In this document: in pieces, positions 1 to 9,547 of the stretch | How positions within the stretch are numbered: position 1 is the stretch's first letter | Layout: each line of letters starts with the position of its first letter | From: Diogma glabrata | Taxonomy: Eukaryota; Arthropoda; Insecta; Diptera; Cylindrotomidae | Direction of reading: 5' to 3' | DNA: 64,000 bases | Assembly (NCBI GenBank): GCA_963693315.1 | Contig: OY856187.1 | Coordinates: forward strand, 392,721,984 to 392,785,983 | Position numbers and translations under genes: made by a program | The notes under the pieces: model-generated | The model's input: only the letters and a program-made list of their open reading frames with translations | Databases searched by the model: none | What the model was told of the DNA's origin: nothing

Positions 1-1
1 A

Positions 2-1636
2 TTTGCAAGCCAATTTGAGTCCAGTTACATTGCTGATGAACAAATGTGGAATCCAAATGAAAGTTTACAAACACTGCATGATACAATTGAAATAAATGTG
101 ACGCTTGAAGACATTGAATTGGCAATAAATTCGTTGAAATGGAAAAGTGGGGCTGGACCAGATAAATTGTCGCCGTTTGTTATTAAAATGTGTGCGTATG
201 CAACTGTTTGGCCAATTTGGTTGCTGTACCAAAAGACATTCAACGACGAACATATTCCATCAGCACTTAAATTGTCGAGAGTGGTTCCAGTGTACAAAAA
301 GGGCGATAAAAGTGATGTTTCAAACTACAGGGTGATTGCTATCAGTCCTGTGATTTTGAAAATATTTGAAATAGCTGTGAAAAACAGGCTAATGATTATC
401 ATTGAACCACAACTTTCGAATAAGCAACATGGTTTTCGACCAGCAAGATCAGTTACAACGAATTTATTGAATTTATCAATTGATGTCAATAGAGCGTTTC
501 AAAGAGGCAATCAGGTTGACATTTTATACAGCGACTTCCGGAACGCATTCAATGCCGTCTGTCATCGTATATTGGCTTGCAAAATGAGCCGTTTTGGTCT
601 TGGGCCAAAAACCATCAAATGGTTGTGTGAATTTGTTTCGAATCGTATGTGCTACGTTAAAATTGGTAATGCAACTTCCAGACGATACCAAATGTCATCT
701 GGTGTTCCAGCTGGTAGTACATTGGGGCCGATTTTGTTTTTGATGTTCATTAATGACTTGCCAGATATGATACAACAAGCAAAAATATTGTTGTTCGCCG
801 ATGATTCAAAGATATATTTGGAAATATCAAATGCAAGAGACACCGAAATAATGCAAACCGACATCAATAACATGATTCGATGGTGTAATGAAAATAGGCT
901 ACCACTGAATTTCAACAAATGTCACATTTTCACTGCATCGAGAGTTGCAACACCGATACATATAAATTATTCGATGGCTGGCCATATTATCGAACGCAAA
1001 GAAACGATTCGTGATTTGGGCGTAATTTTAGACCGACGATTTTCACACGGTGACCACATTGAACAAACCACTTTGAAGTGCCGTCAACTGATTGGGTGTA
1101 TTAAGCGACATTCCATCAACAAATTTTCAATAGAAACGCAGCGAATTTTGTATTTAGCGTATGTAAGATCGAGACTTGAATTTGCATCTGTTATATGGAA
1201 TCCATACCAAGAAATTTATAGTGATGATATTGAATCGATACAAAAACAATTTGTGATATATTTATTAGATAGTAGAAGAGGTACAACTTCATTCCGATTA
1301 GCTCCGTATGTTGATAGATGTAAATTGTTAAAATTGCAACCATTAAATTTGAGAAGAAGAATTGCTGATTCAGTTTTTGCATTCGATATTTTTAAAGGAT
1401 ATATAAATGACAGTAATATTAATTCTAGATTTGTATTAAGAGACCATTATTATGAAACGAGAAGAGCGAGATTGATTGATGAACCATTTTATAACACTGA
1501 TTATTTAAGAAATCAACCAATAAGTAGACTAATTAGACATGTTAATCAAAATAATGAAATTTTTATGAACACAACTGATAGAAATTTATTTAAAAGAAAA
1601 ATTGAAGCTAATCTTATCGAAATCGAAAATAATTGA
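2..1636 (+). CDS. Non-LTR retrotransposon ORF2, 3' part (reverse transcriptase)
   Basis: The frame is open from base 2, upstream of the first ATG (44), so the start lies outside the window. The protein copies element RNA into DNA at a nicked target. About 545 residues are visible. RT blocks in order are: the entry motif KWKSGAGPDK, block KKGDKSDVSNYRVIAI, finger motif HGFRPARS, catalytic motif A in YSDFRNAFN, SGVPAGSTLGPILF, and catalytic FADDSKIY. After these come a thumb and a long C-terminal region typical of the Jockey/CR1 group, with no RNase H. No stop or frameshift interrupts it, unlike the other LINE copies here, so it may be a young insertion. The endonuclease would lie left of the window. 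The clade is inferred from overall pattern only; RT identity is certain. Confidence 0.9.
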   Translation, partial: FASQFESSYIADEQMWNPNESLQTLHDTIEINVTLEDIELAINSLKWKSGAGPDKLSPFVIKMCAYATVWPIWLLYQKTFNDEHIPSALKLSRVVPVYKKGDKSDVSNYRVIAISPVILKIFEIAVKNRLMIIIEPQLSNKQHGFRPARSVTTNLLNLSIDVNRAFQRGNQVDILYSDFRNAFNAVCHRILACKMSRFGLGPKTIKWLCEFVSNRMCYVKIGNATSRRYQMSSGVPAGSTLGPILFLMFINDLPDMIQQAKILLFADDSKIYLEISNARDTEIMQTDINNMIRWCNENRLPLNFNKCHIFTASRVATPIHINYSMAGHIIERKETIRDLGVILDRRFSHGDHIEQTTLKCRQLIGCIKRHSINKFSIETQRILYLAYVRSRLEFASVIWNPYQEIYSDDIESIQKQFVIYLLDSRRGTTSFRLAPYVDRCKLLKLQPLNLRRRIADSVFAFDIFKGYINDSNINSRFVLRDHYYETRRARLIDEPFYNTDYLRNQPISRLIRHVNQNNEIFMNTTDRNLFKRKIEANLIEIENN

Positions 1637-2417
1637 TATAACAATACTAGTGTAATAAATATTATGTAAATATTCAGCCAATTTTTTGGCGGTGGAACAA
1701 ATAAAATTCAATTCTTAAATAGGAAATTGTAGCTTTTAATTTTTTTGTTGGTGTGTATTAACTTTTTTTTTATATTAGAAACAGCGCTAAAAGAGATGTG
1801 TTTTGGTAGAAAAAAGATATGTTCAGAATATTTTTCCCTTTTCTTCTCATTCAAATGTATTTTGGGATTATGTTAGTGAAATACGAAACAATAGAACATA
1901 AAAGGGACCAATATATTTTGAAAAGAAACAAAGATAGAAAATTCTCGCTAATAAAAGATAAATCATTTTGCCGAATTGGATCATTATCAGTTAATTATTA
2001 CCGTTTTTATCAGTTCATTTATCAAATCGATTGAGAAATTGATTGTGTACACTAAAAAATACATGTTCTATTTCCACATGAAAAGCAGTTGTGTCTACCT
2101 TTGGAGGCACTTCTTTGAGAGAGAGAGTTCTTTCTTTGTTTGCATATATTTTTTATTTATGTTTAAATATTTCTTATATTGTATACATATATATTTTATT
2201 ATTTCATGCAAATTAACTATAATTTTTCTTTAATGAAATCTTTATTTTGTAATTGTTTTTTGATTGTGTAATTATTTTTTTAAAATTCTTAAAGAGATCC
2301 ACTCAATCTTTCGATTGTGAATGAACTGGTTTTTAATGTTTTTTATTTATTGTTGAAAAAGTTCCACATAACCAAGTTTGCTGATTTCTTTTGATGAAAA
2401 GCGTGATCTTAATAGGT
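1637..2417. other. LINE 3' UTR and AT-rich spacer
   Basis: The first ~100 bases after the RT stop are presumably the LINE 3' UTR, with an AATAAA at about 1700. No clean poly-A or tandem tail or target duplication marks the end. The rest is AT-rich; short open frames near 1819-2233 look like chance, being phenylalanine/tyrosine-rich products of T-rich DNA. Confidence 0.5.
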
Positions 2418-2695
2418 GAAAAAGTCGAAATTTGAAATTGACCATTTTAATTTTCCTGAGACTTGGCGTATATATAGTATGGACAAAAAGAAAAATACAA
2501 CTTGTTTTAGGTTTTTTTTAAAATGCATAGTTTGAGCAAAGGGATCACCCCAACATGCATAAAAAATAAAAATTTTGCCAATCCGAGTTAACTTTGAAGT
2601 TAAATGGCTCAAAAATGGATATACCGATTCGAACAAACTTTTTTTTGTTTGGTAGGTGATTAGTTAATCTTTAGAAAAAAAATTAAACAAGCTTT
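2418..2695 (+). repeat. Foldback left arm
   Basis: Left arm of the inverted repeat. It pairs with 3970-4252 over nearly its whole length with scattered substitutions and small indels, which points to an old element. The short frame on the minus strand at 2409-2636 lies in this arm and is not a gene. Confidence 0.7.
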
Positions 2696-2705
2696 TATTT
2701 AATTA

Positions 2706-3022
2706 GTTGTGAAATTAAAATATTAAATAAACGTTTTTAAAGATGGCGCTAGGTTCAAAGATCAATTTAATTTGAACTTTTTTTTTAAAAGTTTAGTGGT
2801 TAAAGTTTTTTTTAATAAAAATTGATTAAAAAAATAATGCGAAATTAAAATATTAGTCGGACTTAAAATCTTTAAAATTAAACATCTAAAGAACACGAGA
2901 AATAGCCTCTTTGGAAATTTGAGATGTTTTAGAGTAAGAATAGATTCTTTAGAAAAAAAAGTTCAAATCCAATTGATCTTTGCCCGCCGTCTTTAAAAAG
3001 GTTTATTTAATATTTTAATTAG
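2706..3022. repeat. Nested inverted repeat inside the foldback element
   Basis: Bases 2706-2790 are the reverse complement of about 2944-3022. Matching blocks include TTAAATAAAC, TTTTTAAAGA followed by GGCG, CAAAGATCAATT and TTTGAACTTTTTTTT. Arms are about 80 bp and the spacer about 150 bp, the size of a MITE. It may be an independent hairpin element inserted in the larger foldback, or an inner part of it. Confidence 0.6.
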
Positions 3023-3149
3023 AAAAAGCAACATAAAAAAGTTGTGCGCGGAGTCCCTCCGCGCGGAAGAAGTAAAACTTCCTAATGTGGAAATAAAAAC
3101 ATATAACATTCTTTTAAAAGTCATTAATTAAAATTTGGGATGTATTACG

Positions 3150-3500
3150 TATTCGAATTTGCGAAATTTGGGAATTTTGGGAGATTTGGGAATTTTGGGG
3201 AATTTGCGAATTTTGGGAAATTTTGGATATTGGAAATTTCGGAAATTTATTGTAATTTGGGAAATTTTGGAGTTCTGGGAAATTTCGGAAATTGGGGAAA
3301 TTTTGGTAATTTTGGGAAATTTTGGGAAATTTGGGGAATTCGGGTAATTTGGAAAATTTGGGAAATTTGGGAAATTTTGGGAAATTTGGGAAATTTTGGA
3401 AAATTTGGGAAATTTTGGGAAATTTGGGAAATTTGTGGAATTTGAAAAATTTGAGAAATTTGGGGAATTTGGAAAATTTTGGAAATTTGGGAAATGTGAG
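3150..3500 (+). repeat. GGGAAATTT minisatellite (9-10 bp unit)
   Basis: About 35 imperfect copies of a 9-10 bp unit of the form GGGAAATTT(T), all in one orientation. The long glycine/asparagine/phenylalanine/leucine frames it makes are by-products. AAATTT tracts spaced near one helical turn are the classic arrangement for intrinsically curved DNA, and GGG runs separated by 6-7 bases could form G-quadruplexes on the plus strand. Confidence 0.9.
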
Positions 3501-3576
3501 AAATTGTTTCTTTAATTTCTAATCAATAAAATATAAAAAAATTAGTGAAAGAATTGTAATTAAATTTTATTTTTCA

Positions 3577-3797
3577 GGGTGTCAAGGGTGTCAGGGTGTC
3601 AAGGTGTCAAGGGTGTCGAGGGTGTCGAGGGTGTCTTGGGTGTCATTGGTGTCAAGGGTGTCAAGGTGTTAAGGGTGTCAAGGGTGTCAAGGTGTCAAGG
3701 TGTCAAGGGTGTCAAGGGTCAAGGGTGTCAAGGGTGTCAAGGGTGTCAAGGGTGTCAAGGGTGTCAAAGGTGTCAAGGTGTCAAGGGTGTCAAAGAA
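3577..3797 (+). repeat. GGGTGTCAAG minisatellite (10 bp unit)
   Basis: Roughly 22 copies of GGGTGTCAAG, with 9-bp variants and a few CGAG substitutions, in one orientation, only ~75 bp downstream of the first minisatellite. The cysteine/glycine/valine-rich frames are translation artefacts of the repeat. Confidence 0.9.
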
Positions 3798-3879
3798 TAA
3801 TTAAATGATTAAATAATTTCTGAGTAGATAATAACGGTGATGAGATGGTTTATATTTCACCGAGTCATAAACAGTTTGA

Positions 3880-3930
3880 GTGTAGCGTTAGACATAGTGT
3901 AGCGTCAGACAGAGTGTAGCGCAAACAATT
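3880..3930 (+). repeat. 17-bp triplet repeat
   Basis: GTGTAGCG recurs at 3880, 3897 and 3914, each followed by a similar AGAC/AAAC-rich stretch. A small third tandem array in the same loop. Confidence 0.75.
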
Positions 3931-3969
3931 TTGTGTTTTTAACGCAACATTTTTTGGAAGCCGCATTAA

Positions 3970-4252
3970 AAGTTTTACTTCAAAAAGTTTATTTAATTTT
4001 TTTTCTGAAGATTAACTAATCACCTTTTAAACAAAAAAAAAATTGTTCAAATTGGTATCGCCATTCTTGAGTGTTTTAATTTTAAACTTATTCAGATGGG
4101 CAAAATTTTCGTTTTTCATGCATGATGGGGACCCTCTATGCTCAAACTATGCACTTTAAAAAATTCTAAAATAAGTTGTTTCTTTAATTTTGTCCATACT
4201 ACTTGTATGTCAAGTTTCAGGAAAATCAAAAGTGATAAAATTTTCACAACTC
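3970..4252 (-). repeat. Foldback right arm
   Basis: Reverse complement of 2418-2695. The sequence just inside this arm (about 3956-3980, AGTTTTACTT) also echoes 3060-3085 in inverted sense, so the symmetry may continue slightly further inward. Confidence 0.7.
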
Positions 4253-6684
4253 GGTTTTGAACCCGTATTTTTTCTTCTAAGGTAAAAACGGTAAACCGTG
4301 GCTACGTTGACTATATTGAAATGAAGTTTATTGCACACAATATTTGATTCCAAAAACGCAGGTTGTTGTGGTATCTTAAGAAGCAGCTATTATGTGTGAC
4401 ACATATTTGAATTAGTACTACACAACAGATTTAATGTAAAAAAAATTATGTTTCAGTAAAATTAAAAACAGAATTATTTGAAATTCTTATTAGTTAAAAT
4501 TATTAAACTATCAGAATTATTGTCTCAATGACGGTGATAATTAGAAATAACTTTTTACGAAAATTTTGAAAACTAGTTGATTGCAATAAAAATTCGTCTA
4601 GAATATTTTTGTTAACTTACCTAAATAATTGAAACAAATATCTTTTAGCCATAAATTTCCTTATTTATAATTAATTCATATTTCTAAAAACATATTCGTG
4701 ATTTATTGCTATAAGGAAATTATCGGTGTAATTGAAATGTGATTGTTCAGAGAATGTAACTGGGTGAAATTAAAAATTAAAATTAAAACAAAAAATTCAA
4801 ATGAAAACTCAATGAAAAATAAGTGAGAAAATAGCAAAAAAAAAAATTTGAATTTTGCTGGGAAAAGTTTATTTGCATTTTTTCGTTTAAAGTCAAAAAC
4901 GGTTTCTTTATGCTTTTTTGACACAAATGGTAATTCCCACTACACAGCACATTTTATTTTAAAAAAACATGAGTTTAAAGTTTGTAATTAAGATTTTCAG
5001 AGTATAAACATTAACAACTATTAACAAGTCGAATATGATTCTTACAGTTTTATTCTACTGCTAAATGAAATAACAAAATTAATTTTTAGATCTATTTATA
5101 TAATAAAAGGACTGTATAAAAAAAAAAGAAGCACACTTGTAGTTTATCCATTCCAGATCGTACCTTAAAAGTTCAGATTGTACGAAACGAATCTCTCGAG
5201 TTTGATTGGATTATCAAAACTAATTATCATTTATACAAATTCTATTTAGGCTTTTCCTGGCTAAATTAATTAAATTTTGATAAAATTGACTTCAACAAAA
5301 AGTAGCCATGGTATTTTAGGCATCTAAAAAGCAAACTTATTTGAAGCAATGTGCATAATTATTGAAATTAATTCATAAACAATTGTTTTAAAATTAATAA
5401 AATAATTTTTGCCATTATTTATTACGGCAATATTTTGCTGATTTTTTCTTAAAAATCTTTCAAAAATTTACTAGAATAAACATTAAAAACTTTTCATAAA
5501 ATAAGTATAATGTAAGTGTTTCTATACATGTACATGCATTTTATAGATACACTCGTAAATAATTTGCTATGTTGATAGAATAAATTAGATCGATAAAATT
5601 GAACAATTACGATGTTACAGTTAATATTATGTTATTAGTTTTATATTTTACTCATAAAATTGTTCAAACGAAAGAAAAGTATTAATACTCGTAGCTAAAG
5701 CTAAACGACGACATAGATTATATTGATTGACCCTGTTCAAAGTATAAAATCATTACTTTCTAATAAAAGTATGAACACAACAATTTTTTATGATCAATTT
5801 AAGTTTCTTTTTTATTATCATAACATTACATGAATGAAGTTGGTTGAATAGCATATAACAAAGGATAATAGGTAGTTAAGATTATTTTTTCTTTTTTGTA
5901 AGAAAGTTCATGTGGAGATTAAGCATTGTTGCATAGAAGATGAAAATAAATAGCAATATCAATTTTATCATTCCATTGAATTAAAAGAACATTCTTTAAA
6001 TTTTTGTCATAAGCTCTAGAAATTTCAAAAGTTACAATAATAGTTCTTGGATGGTAGTTAGTTTAGTTGGAGTCACTTTTCATCTAAAAATTGTCTTAAG
6101 AATTTTAATACATGTTTCCGCATTTTTTTTCTACAAAATAAATGAAAAATTGTAATTGAAATGTAAATAAATCTCCCGTTGCTTTCCATCATACAAAAAT
6201 AAATAACTATGTCACTTCCAGATGCTTTTTTTTTTTTTTTTAATAAAATGTGATGTGTAGTAGGCATTACAATATGTGTCACAACAACACATAAAAACCT
6301 TTTAAGACCAAGGTCCCACAACAACATGCGTTCTAAGGATGTTAATGGACGCAAATCTGTTTTTTTTGTTTTTTTAATATTTTTTGTTAAATAATGGACA
6401 ACTAAACTATAAATCCTATCACATATAAAATATGACATAGGCCAATACTTCGTGATAGGATAGGGAAAATAAAAATAAAATAAGAGATAAAAAGCAAATT
6501 TGTTTTAAAAATTTGCAGGAACAAAAATAAAATTGGTTTGCCAATAGTCCAGCTAATGGCATAATCCTTGATTATGGGACGCAGTATATTTTTCAATGAT
6601 TAAAGCTCAGATATATAGTTATATGAAAGCTCGTTTCTTCGAGCAAGCTACAGCGTTCCAGCATCAAGGAATATTCATTAGCTA
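4253..6684. other. AT-rich intergenic or intronic DNA, no gene seen
   Basis: High A+T, frequent homopolymer runs, no recognisable protein motif in any frame. The frames at 4709-4924 and 6073-6596 on the minus strand are short, hydrophobic or lysine-rich, and typical of chance frames in such DNA. Confidence 0.6.
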
Positions 6685-6910
6685 AGATTGAGAGTGCTAC
6701 CGTTGACTGAATACAGTTCATCCGCCAGCACCCCTAAGATATCACCTTGGCTAGTGATATCTCACTGCAATTGCCAGTGGTATGTGATATCTCACGTTAA
6801 CTCATGTGCCAATAACAGGGACTGGAGTGCGCGGGGTTGTCACACCCGTGGATCAAAAAATAGAAAAAAATTAACAAATTAATAAAAACTGATCCCTCCA
6901 TGCGTACAAA
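6685..6910 (+). repeat. Dispersed repeat X, copy A
   Basis: This 225-bp block is repeated in reverse complement at 25215-25450. Shared landmarks, in order, are GCTAAGATTGAG, GTGCTACCGTTGACTGA, CCAGCACC, GATATCACCTTGGCTA, TCACTGC then TTGCCAGT, GTCACACCCGT and TGATCC then ATGCG. It is more GC-rich than its surroundings and contains several GATATCAC boxes. There is no open frame shared between copies, so it is probably a non-autonomous element or part of a larger one. Confidence 0.7.
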
Positions 6911-7759
6911 TTAAAAAGAAAACTTAGACTTATTGCTAGAAATTTTGTTTAATGTTTATCCAACTTCGGCATTAATTAAAATCTACAAAGTCTTTTATAT
7001 TAGTTGCTTTTTCAAATGACACCTCACTCGACTTTATTAAAAAAATTTTTCACCCCGCCTTACTTCGGAGCCCTAAAAATTGTTCGACTCATTTAGTTTC
7101 AAAATTAAAAGTGATTATAATATGAAGAAGACAACATTTCCAATGTTATAGAGAAAACTATCGGTTTTAAAAATCTACAAAAAGTTTGTAGCAAAAGTTA
7201 AGTTTAAAATGTCTTGCTTTAAGAAAAAAATTAATTTGATCAATAAGCCTGATCAATAGGAAAAATCTGTGATAGAAAAACAGTTACATAAATTTTTGAG
7301 AAAATCCTAGAGTGTAGTGAAGATTTTCATTAATCGTGTTTGCATCATCCATAAAAGGCTAATTTATGTCGGTTTGATTTTGAAATAAATTTAAAAAATA
7401 TTAAGAGAGGAAAAAGCATAAAAGGGATGATAAACAGGCAACAACAACAGTCACGTCGAACCAATCGATACAAAAAAAACAAAAATTATTAAATAAAAAT
7501 AAAAATTGGCAATACATAGACTGACTTCACTAAAAAGTTTGAAAACATAATGTTTTAGAAACATATTGGCCTTATATCCATTTAGTACTTCAATGGATGG
7601 CAAGCTGTTGCCAAGGAATTTATTACAAGTACAACATAAATAATTTGATCGAAAGTGGCAAATGACTGATTTCGTTTTGATTTTGGCTTGGTTAACATGT
7701 GATACTTCGTAAACAACCAATAATACAGTGAAAATACTGATAGATCTGTTCACACCCAA
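6911..7759. other. AT-rich spacer, no gene seen
   Basis: No domain motif or repeat structure recognised. A 102-residue minus-strand frame at 7451-7759 is not supported by any family resemblance. Confidence 0.5.
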
Positions 7760-8022
7760 CTAGTCAAGTAAAGTATCAATTTTAAGCCAGCTGTAGCTTA
7801 AATATACCTTGAATAATAAATTTAAAAATTTAAGTATACCTTGAAATATCTTAAAAGAAGTTAGATAAATTTTAGATAAAGAAACTATCCCCACCACTCC
7901 ATTAAAATCTTTCAAAAGGCTTTTTTATTTAATAATAGCTTTAACGAAATTTATTTCTCACAATTCTCGATAAACCTACGAAAGAAAGATTTAAGAAGTT
8001 ATAGTCTTCTTAAGGATTGAAG
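7760..8022 (+). repeat. Dispersed repeat Y, copy A, 5' part
   Basis: Matches 25628-25935 in the same orientation: ACTAG then TCAATTTT, CCAGCT, AAAGAAACTAT then CCCACCACT, TTTAATA and the 3' block GGATTGAAG. This copy is split by the LOA-like LINE and continues at 13280. The intact copy serves as an empty site for the insertion. Confidence 0.7.
8012..8022 (+). repeat. Target-site duplication, left (AAGGATTGAAG)
   Basis: AAGGATTGAAG occurs here and again at 13280-13290, immediately outside the two ends of the LOA-like element. The uninterrupted Y copy near 25889 carries the pre-insertion form CGGATTGAAGTAG, which supports true target duplication. Confidence 0.85.
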
Positions 8023-8118
8023 GCTTCATAATGCTATCGCCTCCGAGTCTACGTGCTCTTTCCTTGCACGTGTGTTAATGATCCAGGTGTGGAACGGGTC
8101 ACGCTAAATGATTAGCAA

Positions 8119-9507
8119 ATGGGCTGGATCAAGGTGTTGTGCGATTCGTGCCGTGCCAATGATCGTCTAGGCTGGGGACCCATTCATATAGCCCAGTCAC
8201 GAACAGAGCCACCTAGATATCGGGCAACCTCCAGGTGTATTTTGCCCTGCCAAGTTAACAGAACTCTGACTTGGTCGACCTACTTTCTCGTGATTCTCGT
8301 GGGAATAAAAATGAAAACAAACAAATATAAAACAAACACAAACAAACACAAAAGGCGGGCTGTCACCGCACTGATGAGAGGAGAGGGTACAAGTGGCAGG
8401 CGCAGGAGCGAGTCTCCTCGCTGTGCTGACGATAGAAGTGTACCGGCGGCAAGTGGTACTGCTGTGGCCGGGAGCAGTATAGCTTCCATGCCAGCAGAAA
8501 GTGGAACTCTGCCAATTAGAGCTGGTAAGGGTAGACGACATAGAGGTCCACCTCTACCACCTTTTGGTCAGCCTGGAGGGCTGGACGATCCACTGAGACG
8601 GGGGCTCAGTGGTGCTGGTACCAGGTGGTACCTAAGGTTCCTCGCGGAGGAAATCTCTCCGGAGGACTCAAAGAGAACGGGTCTGGAACGGAAAGGGAAA
8701 GCCCCAACCGTCGGAGCAGAAAACGTGAAGCGGGCCAGAGAGTTGACGACGCCGCAGGACAATGCACCAAAAAAACCCAGGATAGCCACCCATCAGGACA
8801 GGGAGCAACACCATCTCAACCCAAGTACCAGCTATGCTGGAGCTATTAAGGCAAGCAAGGTGGCTATTATGGATGTGAATTATCCCCAGACAATGCTTAG
8901 TGCGGAGGAGCTGGGGTTAATCGAAGCAGGGCTAGTGAACCAACTAGCGATAGGATGTGCTGATCACAGGATTGTGTTTAAGGGTATCCACTTCAAACCT
9001 GCTTATGTGGTGCTAGAATGCGACGACGAGCAGATGGTGAAATGGCTTGTGTCTGTGTTACCTAAAGTGGAAGTCGGTACACATATACTTGTGACGAAAA
9101 TGGGGGATGAAATTCCGATTTGTCACAAGATTACCGTCTTTCTACCAGGGAGTGCTGGGCAGACCAGGAAGAAATCTCTCGCTTTGCTAGAGGGGCAAAA
9201 CGCCGGCTTATTTGTAGGGGAGTGGAAGCTGTCAGGAAGTCGGGATGACGACAGGGCAAAGACAGCCTTATCGGGGGTGGGGAATACTCTTAACTACCGG
9301 TTTGGCAAAGTCATTGTCCATGGACCTAGAAGGGCAACATCAGAAGGTACAGGGAAAAAGGGGGCCGGTGGCATCTCGGGGGAACTACCTCTGTTATCAC
9401 CGCAGCCCAGGGAGGCAGCCGCAACCGTAATGACACCAAGTGAGGTGCAAATATGGTTGTGGAAGAGGAAGGGGATGCTGCTGCCGAGGAGGAAGAGAGG
9501 TTGTTGA
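8119..9507 (+). CDS. LOA-like LINE ORF1 (RNA-binding, DUF4780-like)
   Basis: A 462-residue frame that encodes the element's RNA-binding structural protein. Residues ~90-240 are basic and Ser/Pro/Gly-rich. Residues ~245-405 form a compact domain resembling DUF4780, a domain known from insect LOA/Baggins-type ORF1 proteins: LSAEELGLIEAGL, VVLECDDEQMVKWL, ITVFLPG and YRFGKVIV are in the expected order. The C-terminus ends in a basic cluster. I see no CCHC zinc knuckle. The ATG at 8119 is the longest start; an internal ATG at 8311 gives a shorter protein without the odd Cys/Trp-rich leader and may be the real start. It is intact, unlike ORF2. Confidence 0.7.
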   Translation: MGWIKVLCDSCRANDRLGWGPIHIAQSRTEPPRYRATSRCILPCQVNRTLTWSTYFLVILVGIKMKTNKYKTNTNKHKRRAVTALMRGEGTSGRRRSESPRCADDRSVPAASGTAVAGSSIASMPAESGTLPIRAGKGRRHRGPPLPPFGQPGGLDDPLRRGLSGAGTRWYLRFLAEEISPEDSKRTGLERKGKAPTVGAENVKRARELTTPQDNAPKKPRIATHQDREQHHLNPSTSYAGAIKASKVAIMDVNYPQTMLSAEELGLIEAGLVNQLAIGCADHRIVFKGIHFKPAYVVLECDDEQMVKWLVSVLPKVEVGTHILVTKMGDEIPICHKITVFLPGSAGQTRKKSLALLEGQNAGLFVGEWKLSGSRDDDRAKTALSGVGNTLNYRFGKVIVHGPRRATSEGTGKKGAGGISGELPLLSPQPREAAATVMTPSEVQIWLWKRKGMLLPRRKRGC

Positions 9508-9547
9508 TGGATGAAGGGGAAGGTACGCCCCTCTCCGACAACATCTA

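Larger units (their letters stand above)
2418..4252. mobile_element. Foldback-like element with ~280-bp inverted arms and minisatellite loop
   Basis: Bases 2418-2695 are matched in reverse complement by about 3970-4252. Shared blocks include GTGATTAGTTAATCTT, CATAGTTTGAGCA, GTCCATACTA read in opposite senses, and the oligo-A/T tracts in the same order. Between the arms lie a smaller inverted repeat (2706-3022), two ~10-bp minisatellites (3150-3500 and 3577-3797) and a 17-bp triplet repeat (3880-3930). Long inverted arms flanking tandem repeats are the architecture of Foldback (FB) elements of flies. No transposase is encoded, so this would be non-autonomous. Termini and target duplication could not be defined, and FB affinity is inference. 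Confidence 0.6.

Noticed and set aside
3135..3808. Overlapping frames rich in Gly/Asn/Phe or Cys/Gly/Val
   Set aside because: These are translations of the two ~10-bp minisatellites; every frame is open because of the repeat, not because of coding selection.
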